This document shows positions 23,974 to 32,802 of a stretch of 33,660 nucleotides of DNA, in pieces (the first letter of the stretch is position 1; each line of letters opens with the position of its first letter). Under the pieces are notes generated by a model that had not been told where the DNA came from, searched no databases, and saw only the letters and a list, made by a program, of their open reading frames with translations. The translations under genes and the position numbers were made by a program. Origin of the DNA: Candidatus Stahliibacteriota bacterium (lineage in GTDB: Bacteria > Hydrothermota > Tepidihabitantia > SM23-42); the NCBI GenBank assembly GCA_030602565.1, contig JAUVZL010000030.1, forward strand, positions 1 through 33,660, read 5' to 3'.

Positions 23974-24567
23974 ATGCTGCACTCTTTGTTGATTAGTTTG
24001 CTTATACTCACCTATCCTGTTGGAGAAAATAAAAAAGTAGAGTATTCTATTGGAGCAAGTTATTCACACTTCTACCTGTATCAAGACATAGAGGATCCAA
24101 GAGGGAAATTGGGGTTCACAGGTGAAATCGGCATAACGAATTTCATACCGAATATCGGGTTGAAAATAAGAGGAAGCAGAGTAAGATATGAGGGCGCTTC
24201 TGAAACAAATCCTTATGAATATGAGTATATCCCTTTAACGTTATGCACCAGCTTCAATCTTCTACCCTTCATGGAGTCAGGATGGTTGAGTCTATCAATG
24301 GAAACAGGGTTTGGCCTATACTTGTGGCGGGGCTTGGACAATGATAAAGTGGTTGTGTTGCCGAATGGTGGCACGATGCAAGAAAAAAACATCGGTTTTG
24401 TCGGCGGTTTGTCTCTGCAGGTCAGACCTTACAGATTGATCGCCTTAGAAATAGCAAGCCGCTTTAACTATATTGCGAGTTCAGACCTTGAGAAATACGG
24501 ATATTTTGACAAAGATGAAAAACTATGGGAAAATGGGGTTGGTCTAAAAATAATCATACCTTGGTGA
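23974..24567 (+). CDS. probable outer-membrane beta-barrel protein
   Basis: 197-aa protein with a short signal peptide (LLISLLILTYPV) followed by alternating aromatic/hydrophobic strands (SIGASYSHFYLY, FNLLPFMESGWLSLSMETGF, ALEIASRFNYI) and a C-terminal GVGLKIIIPW, typical of small OmpA/OmpW-like barrels. It sits between the TetR gene and the TolC-like gene in the efflux operon, with an AAAGGAGG ribosome binding site that spans the tetR stop. Its part in the pump is unknown; no homologous family is recognised with confidence. Confidence 0.6.
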   Translation: MLHSLLISLLILTYPVGENKKVEYSIGASYSHFYLYQDIEDPRGKLGFTGEIGITNFIPNIGLKIRGSRVRYEGASETNPYEYEYIPLTLCTSFNLLPFMESGWLSLSMETGFGLYLWRGLDNDKVVVLPNGGTMQEKNIGFVGGLSLQVRPYRLIALEIASRFNYIASSDLEKYGYFDKDEKLWENGVGLKIIIPW

Positions 24568-24583
24568 ATCTATTGGAGGTAAA

Positions 24584-25855
24584 ATGTTAATAGTGTTAAT
24601 TTTTCTCATGAACATAAGCCTTGGTGATACGCTCAATATCACCCTTGAACAAGCCATCGAATATGCTCTTGAAAACAACCCGGAGATCGTACAATTAACC
24701 CTGGATTTCAAAACCTCACAGGCAAAAGTTGATGAGGCACGGTCCGTGTTCTACCCCAATATTTCAGCCAGTGGATATTATGCTTATCTGAGTGATGTCG
24801 CTGTCTTTGAGTTAGACAGTATGATTATACCGATGGGACAGCATGAAAACTACAACTACCAGGTTTCTCTGCAACAGATTCTTTTCACCTGGGGCAAAAT
24901 CTACAATGCATATAAGATTGCTGGTCTTGGCAATGATATTGCGCAACTCAATATGATACGGAAGAAACAGAAAGTACGTTATTCAGTAACGGATGCATTT
25001 TATGGTCTTTTGATACTAAAAGAAATGGTGAACCTTTCACACGAGAGTCTGCTTCAGCTCGAAAGGCACGCCAGGGCAGTTGAAAAAAGGTATAAGGCTG
25101 GTCTGGTACCTCAATTTGATTTGCTCCGCGCCCAGGTCCAGGTTGCCAACCTCAAACCCCAGGTGATCGAGGCAGAAAATGGTCTGAAACTTGCTCAGGA
25201 GGGATTCAAAATGCTCCTGGGATTACCCCTGCAACAGGAATTCAAGCTCACCGGTGAACTGCAAATGGTTGACGAGGAATTCGATATCGATGACCTAACC
25301 ACCGCAGCACTTGAAAATCGCATTGAATTGAAGAACCTCAACAAATTCACTGACATTGCAAAATACAGCAAGGCGATTGCGCGCCGCGCAAACCTGCCGA
25401 GCTTAGTCGCTGGTGCAACGTATGCACGCACAAAGCCATTTGGTTTTGGCGGCAATGATTGGGGTTCAAATATCACATTTAATGTCGGTTTTGAATTTCC
25501 CATATTCACCGGTTTCAAGAATCTCGCTCAATACAAACAGGCAGCCCTGCAACTGAAAGGAACCAGGCTTGCATTCGAGAATTTGGAAAAAGGCATCACG
25601 CTTGAAGTAAAACAGGCTTTTTATAATTTCCAAGCCGCCAAGCAAAGCATTACCGCAGCACAAGAGAATGTCACTCAGGCTGAAAAAACCTATGAGATTA
25701 TCAACACAAGATATAGAAGTGGTCTGGCAACAAACCTTGAGTTTATGGATGTGCAACTTGCCGCAATGCAGGCAAGAACTAATTATCTCTCAGCGCTGAA
25801 GCGGTATTATACATCCAGAGCTGAGATTCAAAAAGCAATTGGTAAGGAGGAATAG
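24584..25855 (+). CDS. TolC-family outer-membrane efflux protein
   Basis: 423-aa outer-membrane channel with a signal peptide (LIVLIFLMNISLGDT), then the family's duplicated architecture: LEQAIEYALENNPEI near the N-terminus and long coiled-coil helices (residues 150-220 and 330-400, including AAKQSITAAQENVTQAEKTY and YRSGLATNLEFMDVQ). It is expected to be a trimer forming the exit duct for the RND pump encoded downstream. Shine-Dalgarno TTGGAGG precedes the ATG. Third gene of the operon; the fusion protein gene begins at the base after its stop. Confidence 0.9.
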   Translation: MLIVLIFLMNISLGDTLNITLEQAIEYALENNPEIVQLTLDFKTSQAKVDEARSVFYPNISASGYYAYLSDVAVFELDSMIIPMGQHENYNYQVSLQQILFTWGKIYNAYKIAGLGNDIAQLNMIRKKQKVRYSVTDAFYGLLILKEMVNLSHESLLQLERHARAVEKRYKAGLVPQFDLLRAQVQVANLKPQVIEAENGLKLAQEGFKMLLGLPLQQEFKLTGELQMVDEEFDIDDLTTAALENRIELKNLNKFTDIAKYSKAIARRANLPSLVAGATYARTKPFGFGGNDWGSNITFNVGFEFPIFTGFKNLAQYKQAALQLKGTRLAFENLEKGITLEVKQAFYNFQAAKQSITAAQENVTQAEKTYEIINTRYRSGLATNLEFMDVQLAAMQARTNYLSALKRYYTSRAEIQKAIGKEE

Positions 25856-26773
25856 ATGCGTAAGCTTTTGATTATTTTGGTAATTGTTATTGTTTTAGGT
25901 ATCGCAGTTACAGTAAGAATTATGGTTTCTAAGAAACCCGCTGAACAGAAGGAAACCGAAAGAATAGTACCCGTTGAAGTTATTCCGGTTACCCGTGGAA
26001 ATGTGGAAAGCACGTGCGAGCTGATTGGTACAATTGGAGCAAATAAAACCGCCCATGTTTTCCCAGAAACAATGGGGCGCATTACGAAAATAATGGTGAA
26101 AGAAGGGGCATACGTTAATAAAAACAGTCGGCTTATGGCACTACGCAACGAAACTATTGGCTTTGAATATGAAGAAGGTTACATTATGGCGCCGATTAGC
26201 GGCAATATGGCAAACATCATGGTAAATATTGGCTCAATGGTCACGCCGCAGACAAATGTAGCCACGGTAGTTGAGTTCTCAAAAGTTAAGGTTACTTTCA
26301 ATATGTCTGAAAATACCGTGGGTTGTATTAAAAAAGGTGGTAAGGTTCGCGTCATAGTCGATGCCATACCGGACAAATCATTTCAAGGCACAGTATCAGA
26401 AGTGAGCCCGGTTATTGATCCCTATACTCGAACTATTGCAATAAAAGCCATAATCAACAACCCAAAAAAACTACTCAAACCTGGAATGACCGCACGGGTA
26501 ATCCTGAGTCTTGGCTCAAAGAACGACGTTCTTGCGATTCCAAGAGATGCCCTACTTAACAGCTATTTGTTTGTTGTTAAAGACAGTATTGCTGAACGTC
26601 GCGATGTTGAAGTTGGGTTGATCGGCGATAGATACGTGGAAATACTGAGCGGAGTCGAACAAGCTGAGCAGATTGTGCTTATTGGACAGCACAGGCTTGC
26701 CGGCGGAGAAAAAGTCAACCCCGTTAAACAAGATCAGTATAACGGGGTCAGCCCAGTTCCCGGGAGTGAATAA
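25856..26773 (+). CDS. RND efflux periplasmic adaptor (membrane fusion protein)
   Basis: 305-aa HlyD/AcrA-type adaptor linking the inner-membrane RND pump to the TolC channel. It has an N-terminal membrane anchor (LLIILVIVIVLGIAVTVRIM), a split biotinyl-lipoyl domain (GRITKIMVKEGAYVNKNSRL ... APISGNMANIMVNIGSMVTP) with almost no helical hairpin between, a beta-barrel (VEFSKVKVTFNMSE ... DPYTRTIAIKAIINNPKKLL) and a membrane-proximal domain. There is no lipobox. The compact size suggests a short-hairpin adaptor. The stop and the next ATG overlap (TAATG), so translation is coupled. Confidence 0.9.
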   Translation: MRKLLIILVIVIVLGIAVTVRIMVSKKPAEQKETERIVPVEVIPVTRGNVESTCELIGTIGANKTAHVFPETMGRITKIMVKEGAYVNKNSRLMALRNETIGFEYEEGYIMAPISGNMANIMVNIGSMVTPQTNVATVVEFSKVKVTFNMSENTVGCIKKGGKVRVIVDAIPDKSFQGTVSEVSPVIDPYTRTIAIKAIINNPKKLLKPGMTARVILSLGSKNDVLAIPRDALLNSYLFVVKDSIAERRDVEVGLIGDRYVEILSGVEQAEQIVLIGQHRLAGGEKVNPVKQDQYNGVSPVPGSE

Positions 26774-29700
26774 TGAACCTCACTGAGATATCTATTAGAA
26801 GACCCCTAACAGTATTGATGATTTTTCTTGGGATCATAATGTTTGGTTTCATCTCGGTCGCAAACCTTCCAGTCAATCTTTTTCCAGACGTTACATTTCC
26901 TATGATGTTTATTATGACCAATTACCCTGGTGCAGGTCCAGTGGAAATCGAAACCCAGATCACTGATCCGCTTGAGAAAAGTCTTGGTACGGTGAATAAC
27001 CTGGACAAGATAACGTCAACTACTTCAGAAAATCTTTCTATGATTTTCATGCAATTTAGCTGGGGTGCAGATATCGATGCAGCGTCGAATGATGTACGAG
27101 ATGTTTTAGGCTACCTGACTCCATATTTGCCTGATGATGCATCCTACCCCATGATTTTCAAATTGGATATATCACAGCAACCAGTTGTAATGTACACGAT
27201 TGGTGGTGACATTAATCCGCTTGAACTGGATGAAATTGCTGAGGATATTGCTGATCGTTTGCAACGGGTAGGTGGTGTTGCCGCTTCGTCTGCAATGAGT
27301 GAAGCATTACGTGAAGTACAAATAGTCCTCGATCCCCTTAAACTGAAAGGTACGGGCATCACGCCCGATCAGATTATGGGTGCTTTACAGGCACAGAATA
27401 TCAATTATCCACTTGGCAACATAGAAGCCGGCAATAAAATATATATAGTGCGTACAATTGGCGAATATGCAAACCTTGATGAGATCAGGAATACAGTCGT
27501 TGGAAGTAATAATGGTGTGCCGATTCTGCTTTCTCACTTAGCTGAGGTACGTTCGGCTGCGGCTGAGCAGACTTCTATATCACGTACCAATGGTGTTCGG
27601 TCAATATGGGGGATGGTCCAAAAGCGTACCGACGCCAATACTGTAACCGTAGCAACCGCGGTTGTTAAAGAACTTGATAAAATCAAGCAAGATCTGCCGC
27701 CTGGAGTACAAGTTGACCTTATTTTCGATCAGGCAGATTTTATTATGCGTTCTGTGAAGAGTACAGCCAATACCTTAATCCTGGGAGCAATACTTGCGGT
27801 CATTATTCTCTTCCTGTTCATCGGCAGTTTCCGCTCGACTCTGTATATGGCAGTTGCCATACCGATTACCGTCTTCTTCGCCCTGTTTTTTATGTTTCTT
27901 TTCAAAATGAGTCTTAATATCATCTCACTCGGTGGCTTGACCGTTGCAATTGGTATGGTACTTGATAATGCGATTGTTGTATTCGAAGCAATCTTCCGAC
28001 ACAAGGAAAAGAGTGAAGAACCTAAAAAGGCAGCGGGTAAAGGTGCCAAGGAAGTAAGCGCGGCCATTACTGCTTCAACCCTAACCACGGTAGCAGTCTT
28101 CTTGCCACTTCTCTTAGTCAGTGGATTGGCTTCAGTATTCTTCAAACCCTTGGCACTTACCGTGACCTTTGCTCTTATATCATCACTTGTCGTCGCATTG
28201 ACTATCATCCCAATGCTTTCAACAAAGTTTGGAACAGTGAAGCGTGAAGAAAAGGGAAAAGGATTCGGCGCCAGGTTGGGTAGATTCTATGAAAAAGTAG
28301 AGGGTGTTTACACACGCATGATTCAATGGGCGCTTAAACACAGGTTAGCAGTAGTTTTGATAACCGTAGGTATATTCCTCGTCAGTCTGGTCGGACTGCT
28401 TGGGCTAGGGTTAATAGGTACTGAGTTGAGCCCTGAAATTGACCAGGGTGAAATAATAATCAATGCAGAGATGCCTGTAGGTACGAATATGTGGGTCACT
28501 GATTCTGCCGTTCAAAAACTTGAACAGATCATCCTTGAAGAGGTCCCTGAAATCGATATAATGTCTACGTCTATTGGCAGTGGCTCAGGCGGAATGATGA
28601 GCCTGTTCATGAGTACGACAGGTCCACATGCTGCTCAAATCTGGATCGAGCTTCCTCACCGTGAGAAACGAACACGGTCAGTGTTTGATATTCAGAAAGA
28701 CCTACGTTCTAAGATAATTGATGTTATCCCTGGACTTAAGGTGACCCTTGGACAAGATGAATTCCAGATGTTTGGTGGTGGTGCGGCGATTGAAGTTAAA
28801 ATAATCGGCTATAGTCGTGAAAAAGCACAGAGAATTTCCGATGAACTCATGGAAAAAATGAATGAAGTTGAAGGACTCGTTGACTTAGAATCCAGTTTTG
28901 GCGAAGGTAAACCAGAATACCAATTGATTATCGACCGTCGCAAAGCTGCGAACTTTGGTCTCACACCATATCAAATCGGTTCTGTATTACGTTCACGTCT
29001 TGAAGGAGTTGTAGCCAGTCAATTCCGTGAACAAGGAAGTGAATACGATATCAAACTCATGATCGATAAGAAGTATCGAGACGACCTCAAGAAACTTACT
29101 TCAATGACAATCACCACACTATTTGGAGATATCCCCATTCTTAATTTCATTAAAGATACCATTGCCATTGGTCCGGTATCAATCGACCATGAAAACAACA
29201 AAAGGATTGTTACGATCACTGGTAGCGCTGAAGGACGCGATATGGGAAGTGTAGCAGCAGATGTTCAAGTGATAATCAATGAAATTCAAAAACCGGCAGA
29301 CTTTGTGATTGATATGGGTGGTGGTTTTGAAGAACAAATGAATATGTTTAAAGACTTGGGTTTTGTTATTTTACTTGCGCTTGTGCTCGTCTATATGATT
29401 ATGGTCGGGCAATTCGAATCATTCAAAGAGCCTTTCATCATTATGTTCACGATACCACTGGCAATTATCGGGGTTCTGTGGATGTTGTTCTTTACTGGCA
29501 CGACCATTAATATGCAGAGTTTAATGGGTGTGCTCCTGCTCGGTGGTATTGTCGTTAACAATGCGATTGTCTACGTAACTTACACCAATCAGCTGCGCCG
29601 TGATAAAGGCATGTCCTTGTTCGATTCTGTAGTTGAGGCAGGAAGAGTGCGTCTCAGACCGATTCTAATGACCGCTTTGACTACGAGCTTCGGCTTGGTC

Positions 29701-29865
29701 CCGATGGCACTCGGCATCGGTGCCGGGAATGAAATACGGGCACCAATGGCACGTTCAGTCATCGGTGGATTGTTACTTTCAACATTCTTGACACTCGTGT
29801 TCATCCCTGTGCTCTACACGTTATTCGAACGAAGGAAGAAAAAAGAAGCAAAAGGTAATAGGTAA
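26773..29865 (+). CDS. RND-family efflux permease (AcrB/HAE1-like)
   Basis: 1030-aa proton-driven inner-membrane transporter. It starts with the typical NLTEISIRRPLTVLMIFLGI helix and shows two six-helix bundles and two large periplasmic loops. The TM4 proton-relay motif reads GMVLDNAIVVFE (D398, N399), so only one of the two aspartates of AcrB is kept, as in many HAE-type pumps of FCB-like bacteria and Firmicutes. TM10 and later carry GGIVVNNAIVYV and RLRPILMTALTTSFGLVPMA. The operon (regulator, barrel protein, TolC, adaptor, pump) implies efflux of drugs or toxic organics. Length and motifs show an intact gene. Confidence 0.95.
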   Translation: MNLTEISIRRPLTVLMIFLGIIMFGFISVANLPVNLFPDVTFPMMFIMTNYPGAGPVEIETQITDPLEKSLGTVNNLDKITSTTSENLSMIFMQFSWGADIDAASNDVRDVLGYLTPYLPDDASYPMIFKLDISQQPVVMYTIGGDINPLELDEIAEDIADRLQRVGGVAASSAMSEALREVQIVLDPLKLKGTGITPDQIMGALQAQNINYPLGNIEAGNKIYIVRTIGEYANLDEIRNTVVGSNNGVPILLSHLAEVRSAAAEQTSISRTNGVRSIWGMVQKRTDANTVTVATAVVKELDKIKQDLPPGVQVDLIFDQADFIMRSVKSTANTLILGAILAVIILFLFIGSFRSTLYMAVAIPITVFFALFFMFLFKMSLNIISLGGLTVAIGMVLDNAIVVFEAIFRHKEKSEEPKKAAGKGAKEVSAAITASTLTTVAVFLPLLLVSGLASVFFKPLALTVTFALISSLVVALTIIPMLSTKFGTVKREEKGKGFGARLGRFYEKVEGVYTRMIQWALKHRLAVVLITVGIFLVSLVGLLGLGLIGTELSPEIDQGEIIINAEMPVGTNMWVTDSAVQKLEQIILEEVPEIDIMSTSIGSGSGGMMSLFMSTTGPHAAQIWIELPHREKRTRSVFDIQKDLRSKIIDVIPGLKVTLGQDEFQMFGGGAAIEVKIIGYSREKAQRISDELMEKMNEVEGLVDLESSFGEGKPEYQLIIDRRKAANFGLTPYQIGSVLRSRLEGVVASQFREQGSEYDIKLMIDKKYRDDLKKLTSMTITTLFGDIPILNFIKDTIAIGPVSIDHENNKRIVTITGSAEGRDMGSVAADVQVIINEIQKPADFVIDMGGGFEEQMNMFKDLGFVILLALVLVYMIMVGQFESFKEPFIIMFTIPLAIIGVLWMLFFTGTTINMQSLMGVLLLGGIVVNNAIVYVTYTNQLRRDKGMSLFDSVVEAGRVRLRPILMTALTTSFGLVPMALGIGAGNEIRAPMARSVIGGLLLSTFLTLVFIPVLYTLFERRKKKEAKGNR

Positions 29866-29931
29866 GCTATTCTAAAAAATGGTAAAAACAGTAAGGCCAA
29901 ATTGCCAGAAATGGTATAAAATAATGTAGTT

Positions 29932-30015
29932 GCCCAATTTACCCCGTTAGATACATGGTGGTTTTAATAGTGCGGAGTTTCGACGGAGACAGTTATCTAA
30001 CGGGGTGAATTGGGC
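29932..30015. repeat. long inverted repeat, possible non-autonomous element
   Basis: 21-bp arms GCCCAATTTACCCCGTTAGAT (29932-29952) and 29995-30015 with one mismatch, enclosing a 42-bp loop. Downstream of the efflux pump gene. No ORF. It may act as a transcription terminator hairpin (no T run) or be a REP-like mobile palindrome. A separate perfect 15-bp palindrome, GCCTCAGGCTGAGGC, lies at 30037-30051. Confidence 0.65.
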
Positions 30016-30140
30016 TGCCTGATAAATCACCTGTCTGCCTCAGGCTGAGGCTACTACAATTTTAGGATAGCTAAACTGTTACAGCAAAAGAGGTCTTAAG
30101 ACCAAAAACATAATTAGAACAGGAACTTCAGATTAAGTAT

Positions 30141-30170
30141 AAAAAAAGGTCGGGCAAATAGCCCGACCTT
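30141..30170 (-). terminator. Rho-independent terminator for kinase-hsp20 unit
   Basis: Perfect 10-bp stem AAGGTCGGGC/GCCCGACCTT (30146-30155 with 30161-30170), five-base loop, followed on the minus strand by seven T. It lies 200 bases beyond hsp20, with the palindromic element copy 2 between gene and terminator. Confidence 0.8.
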
Positions 30171-30346
30171 AACAGGCTGACTGAGAATTAGGAGTAGGGC
30201 GTTTACGCCCGTATTTGGGGAGTGCAATGTCTCCTGACATTGCATGCAACGAGAGGTCTCGTTGCACTCCACATTTAACGAGCCTAAAGGCCTGCACGCA
30301 GACAGGCTCTACTCCTATAAATTTCGGAATTCTCGGTCAGCCTGTT
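30171..30346. repeat. palindromic interspersed element, copy 2 (176 bp)
   Basis: Same family as 201-324: 18-bp terminal inverted repeats (30171-30188 and 30329-30346; outer TT/AA extends them), the GGAGTAG/CTACTCC inner pair and the GGGCG-TTTA-CGCCC hairpin. It has an extra segment of two back-to-back hairpins (GCAATGTC/GACATTGC and TGCAACGAGA/TCTCGTTGCA) and a longer loop in the GAGCCT/AGGCTC hairpin (insert CTGCACGCAGACAGG). Non-coding. Confidence 0.8.
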
Positions 30347-30371
30347 AACGCTTGAACTCTTCAGACCCTGT

Positions 30372-30818
30372 TTACGTAATTTCCACGTCAATCTGCTTTA
30401 GCTTCCCAGTTTCGGGTTTGGATAATTTTATCTTGAGTATACCGTCTTTGTACGAAGCCTTCACCTTATCTGTATCGACATCAACCGGTAAGGTAATGGT
30501 GCGGCTGAATTTCCCATAAGCACGCTCGATACGATGGAAGGTTTTATTTTTTGTCTCACCTTCCTGCTTACGCTCACCAGTAATTGAGAGCATGTTACCG
30601 TGCACCGCAACCTTGATATCCTCTTTTTTCATACCTGGTATCTCAGCTTCTACTATTATACTGTCGCGGTCCTCTTCAATATCAATAACCGGTGCCCAAA
30701 ATCCTTCTCTTTCCTCTATAAACCCACCAAAAAAACTACTGAAGACCTTATCCATATCAGCCCTCAAATTGAGCATATCTCTAAATGGTTCCCAGCGGCC
30801 TAAATATTTATCTGCCAT
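30372..30818 (-). CDS. small heat-shock protein, Hsp20/alpha-crystallin family
   Basis: 148-aa cytoplasmic ATP-independent holdase chaperone. The alpha-crystallin domain runs from FWAPVIDIEEDRDSIIVEAE through GMKKEDIKVAVHGNMLSITG to ASYKDGILKIKLSK, with a C-terminal QIDVEIT tail giving an I-x-V-like contact. ATG 30818 is chosen: AAAGGAGG lies 5 bases before it, whereas the longer frame start has none. That ribosome binding site is formed by the final Lys-Gly-Gly codons of the upstream kinase gene, whose stop is 1 base away, so the two are an operon. A terminator lies about 200 bases downstream. Confidence 0.93.
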   Translation of the reverse strand: MADKYLGRWEPFRDMLNLRADMDKVFSSFFGGFIEEREGFWAPVIDIEEDRDSIIVEAEIPGMKKEDIKVAVHGNMLSITGERKQEGETKNKTFHRIERAYGKFSRTITLPVDVDTDKVKASYKDGILKIKLSKPETGKLKQIDVEIT

Positions 30819-30819
30819 A

Positions 30820-32697
30820 TTAACCTCCTTTCTTGCTATCTTTAACAATACCAGCGCCAAAATATAAAGCGCCAATTCTCTTCTCCCCTATCTTAATACT
30901 AAACCCACCTTCACAATGTCCATCTTTCTCTCTAACTGCACTCTCCCCTGTTTCAATAATATCGCTGACAAATACTCTGCCAAGAACCCCGGGCTCACTC
31001 GATGCGATTATGAAATCCTGATCATCGGTAAAGTGCACAAAAGATATCTCTGGTACCGAACTGCGTAGCTCGCTGATAACATCATCGAGGTTTATCTTTT
31101 CATCCATAATCAGTATGTCTTCAACATATGCAGAATGAGCAATTACATTACCGATGCTGGTATATCTATTAATCAACAATTCAGCCTGGGTTTGCGCTTG
31201 GTCCAATTCTTTAGTCAGTCCACCAAAGTATAGCGCACCGAACCTCTTCTCTTCAACCGTGATACTGAAACCGCATTCATAGAATCGGTCTCTCTGACGG
31301 ACCGTGTTAGTACCTGAATCAAGGATATTTGAGTTGTACACTGCACCCATGATTGTTGGATCGCTCGAAGCGATAACCGTGTTTTGGTCATCCGTGAAAT
31401 GGACATAAGTGATTTCTTCTTCATCTTGCCGGAGCTGAACAATTATCTCATCAAGCTTTGTTTCATCACACAAAACGAATGCGTTCTTAACGTACGAAGA
31501 GTTCGCAATTAAATTACCGATATTAGAAAACTTACGCGCTGGTGATTCAATCACCGCCTGCTCGCTGGCCGACGCAGAAAGCCCAGGTATCAAAGGTTCA
31601 ATGCGCTCTTTATGGCGCGGGTAATAGACGGCAAAGTAATATAACAAAGCAAGGATAGTGCAGGTAAAGAGAAGCCCCAGACCGATGTAAAAAACGGCAT
31701 GGAAACTCTTCGGCTTCTTCTTTTTGACCGCGGCTCTTTTCTTTTCCTGCACTGCCTGTGCCGGCTCAGTTTTTTCTGTTGGTTCGGCTTCAGTTTTACA
31801 AGGGGACGTCGGCAAATCAGTGACGATTTTCATCTTTAGGATCTTCGATATCTCCTGGCAACTCTGCGGTCGTTGTGCTGGTTCTTTTGACAGACATCTC
31901 AAGATCAAACGGTCCCAGACTTTTGTAATGTGCGGGTTCAATTGAGTTGGCGGCTTCGGCGCTTCATCTTCCTGCTTGCGCATTATTTCATAATCAGTAT
32001 CACCATTGAAAGGTACTTGCCCGGTTAGCGCCTCATATATTGTTATGCCCAGCGAGTAAATATCACTCCGGGTATCCAACTCTTTGCCCCTCACTTGTTC
32101 AGGTGACATGTATTTGGGCGTACCAACTGCAGTACCGGTTCTGGTTATTTTCTGGTCGCCGACAATCTGGGCGATGCCAAAATCAACAAGCTTAGCAACC
32201 CCTTTTTCTGAAAACATGATGTTTGAGGGCTTAATATCGCGGTGGACTATACCCTGGTCATGGGCAAAGCCCAGACCCGATAAAATCCCCTCCAGAACAC
32301 GAGAAAAACCTTCGGTATCAAATGCACCAAGGCTTTTAATATGTTGCCTAAGAGTACGGATCTTTTTGTCCTTGACACCGATGCCATCGATATATTCCAT
32401 GACAAAAATGTACATCCCATTATCTTCAAAGAAATTATGGATGGTAACAATATTCGGATGACCGGTCAGCTGTGCAGTCGCCTGTGCCTCACGCAAAAAA
32501 CGTTCACAGAATTGACGGTCAGAGGTCAAAGCAGGTTTCATTATTTTAATGGCAACGATCTGATTTATTAAAGTATGGCGGGCCTTATAAACGGTCGCCA
32601 TGCCTCCACTACCGATCTTTCCAATGATTTCGTATTCCCGGATTTTATCACCGGATTCAGGCGTTAATAACGGCAAAGTGCGGTCATCATAGTACAT
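30820..32697 (-). CDS. membrane Ser/Thr protein kinase with duplicated extracytoplasmic sensor
   Basis: 625-aa PknB-type kinase. The N-terminal kinase domain (about residues 20-290) has the glycine loop GSGGMATVYK, lysine in AIKIMK, HRDIKPSN catalytic loop, DFGIAQ and SPEQVRG. A Pro/Lys-rich linker precedes one transmembrane helix (AVFYIGLGLLFTCTILALLYYFAV, about 335-358). Outside are two tandem copies of a roughly 105-residue Cache/PAS-like domain, each with ANSSYV/AHSAYV, VHFTDDQ, IASS(D/E)P and GALYFG. The start is ATG 32697 with no Shine-Dalgarno; the predicted transcription start coincides with it. Coupled to hsp20. Confidence 0.9.
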   Translation of the reverse strand: MYYDDRTLPLLTPESGDKIREYEIIGKIGSGGMATVYKARHTLINQIVAIKIMKPALTSDRQFCERFLREAQATAQLTGHPNIVTIHNFFEDNGMYIFVMEYIDGIGVKDKKIRTLRQHIKSLGAFDTEGFSRVLEGILSGLGFAHDQGIVHRDIKPSNIMFSEKGVAKLVDFGIAQIVGDQKITRTGTAVGTPKYMSPEQVRGKELDTRSDIYSLGITIYEALTGQVPFNGDTDYEIMRKQEDEAPKPPTQLNPHITKVWDRLILRCLSKEPAQRPQSCQEISKILKMKIVTDLPTSPCKTEAEPTEKTEPAQAVQEKKRAAVKKKKPKSFHAVFYIGLGLLFTCTILALLYYFAVYYPRHKERIEPLIPGLSASASEQAVIESPARKFSNIGNLIANSSYVKNAFVLCDETKLDEIIVQLRQDEEEITYVHFTDDQNTVIASSDPTIMGAVYNSNILDSGTNTVRQRDRFYECGFSITVEEKRFGALYFGGLTKELDQAQTQAELLINRYTSIGNVIAHSAYVEDILIMDEKINLDDVISELRSSVPEISFVHFTDDQDFIIASSEPGVLGRVFVSDIIETGESAVREKDGHCEGGFSIKIGEKRIGALYFGAGIVKDSKKGG

Positions 32698-32702
32698 AGT
32701 CA

Positions 32703-32730
32703 ATTATAGCAAAATCGGCAACTTTGTAAA
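32703..32730 (-). promoter_or_regulatory. kinase promoter, leaderless
   Basis: Minus strand -35 TTTACA (32725-32730), 16-bp spacer, -10 TATAAT (32703-32708). The ATG is 5 bases beyond the -10, so the transcript should begin at the start codon. Confidence 0.65.
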
Positions 32731-32756
32731 GATAATCTTAGGGTGTTGAGATTAAT

Positions 32757-32790
32757 AAAAATGGGGGCTCTTTTCAGAGCCCCCATTTTT
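32757..32790. terminator. strong bidirectional terminator
   Basis: Perfect 14-bp stem AAAAATGGGGGCTC/GAGCCCCCATTTTT (32757-32770 with 32777-32790) with U-rich ends on both strands; it closes the leftward gene ending at 32803. Confidence 0.85.
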
Positions 32791-32802
32791 CACAACTGCA
32801 CA

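Noticed and set aside
30146-30170. Terminator for the rightward efflux operon
   Set aside because: On the plus strand the stem is followed by only two T; the seven-T tail is on the minus strand, so it serves the leftward kinase-hsp20 unit.
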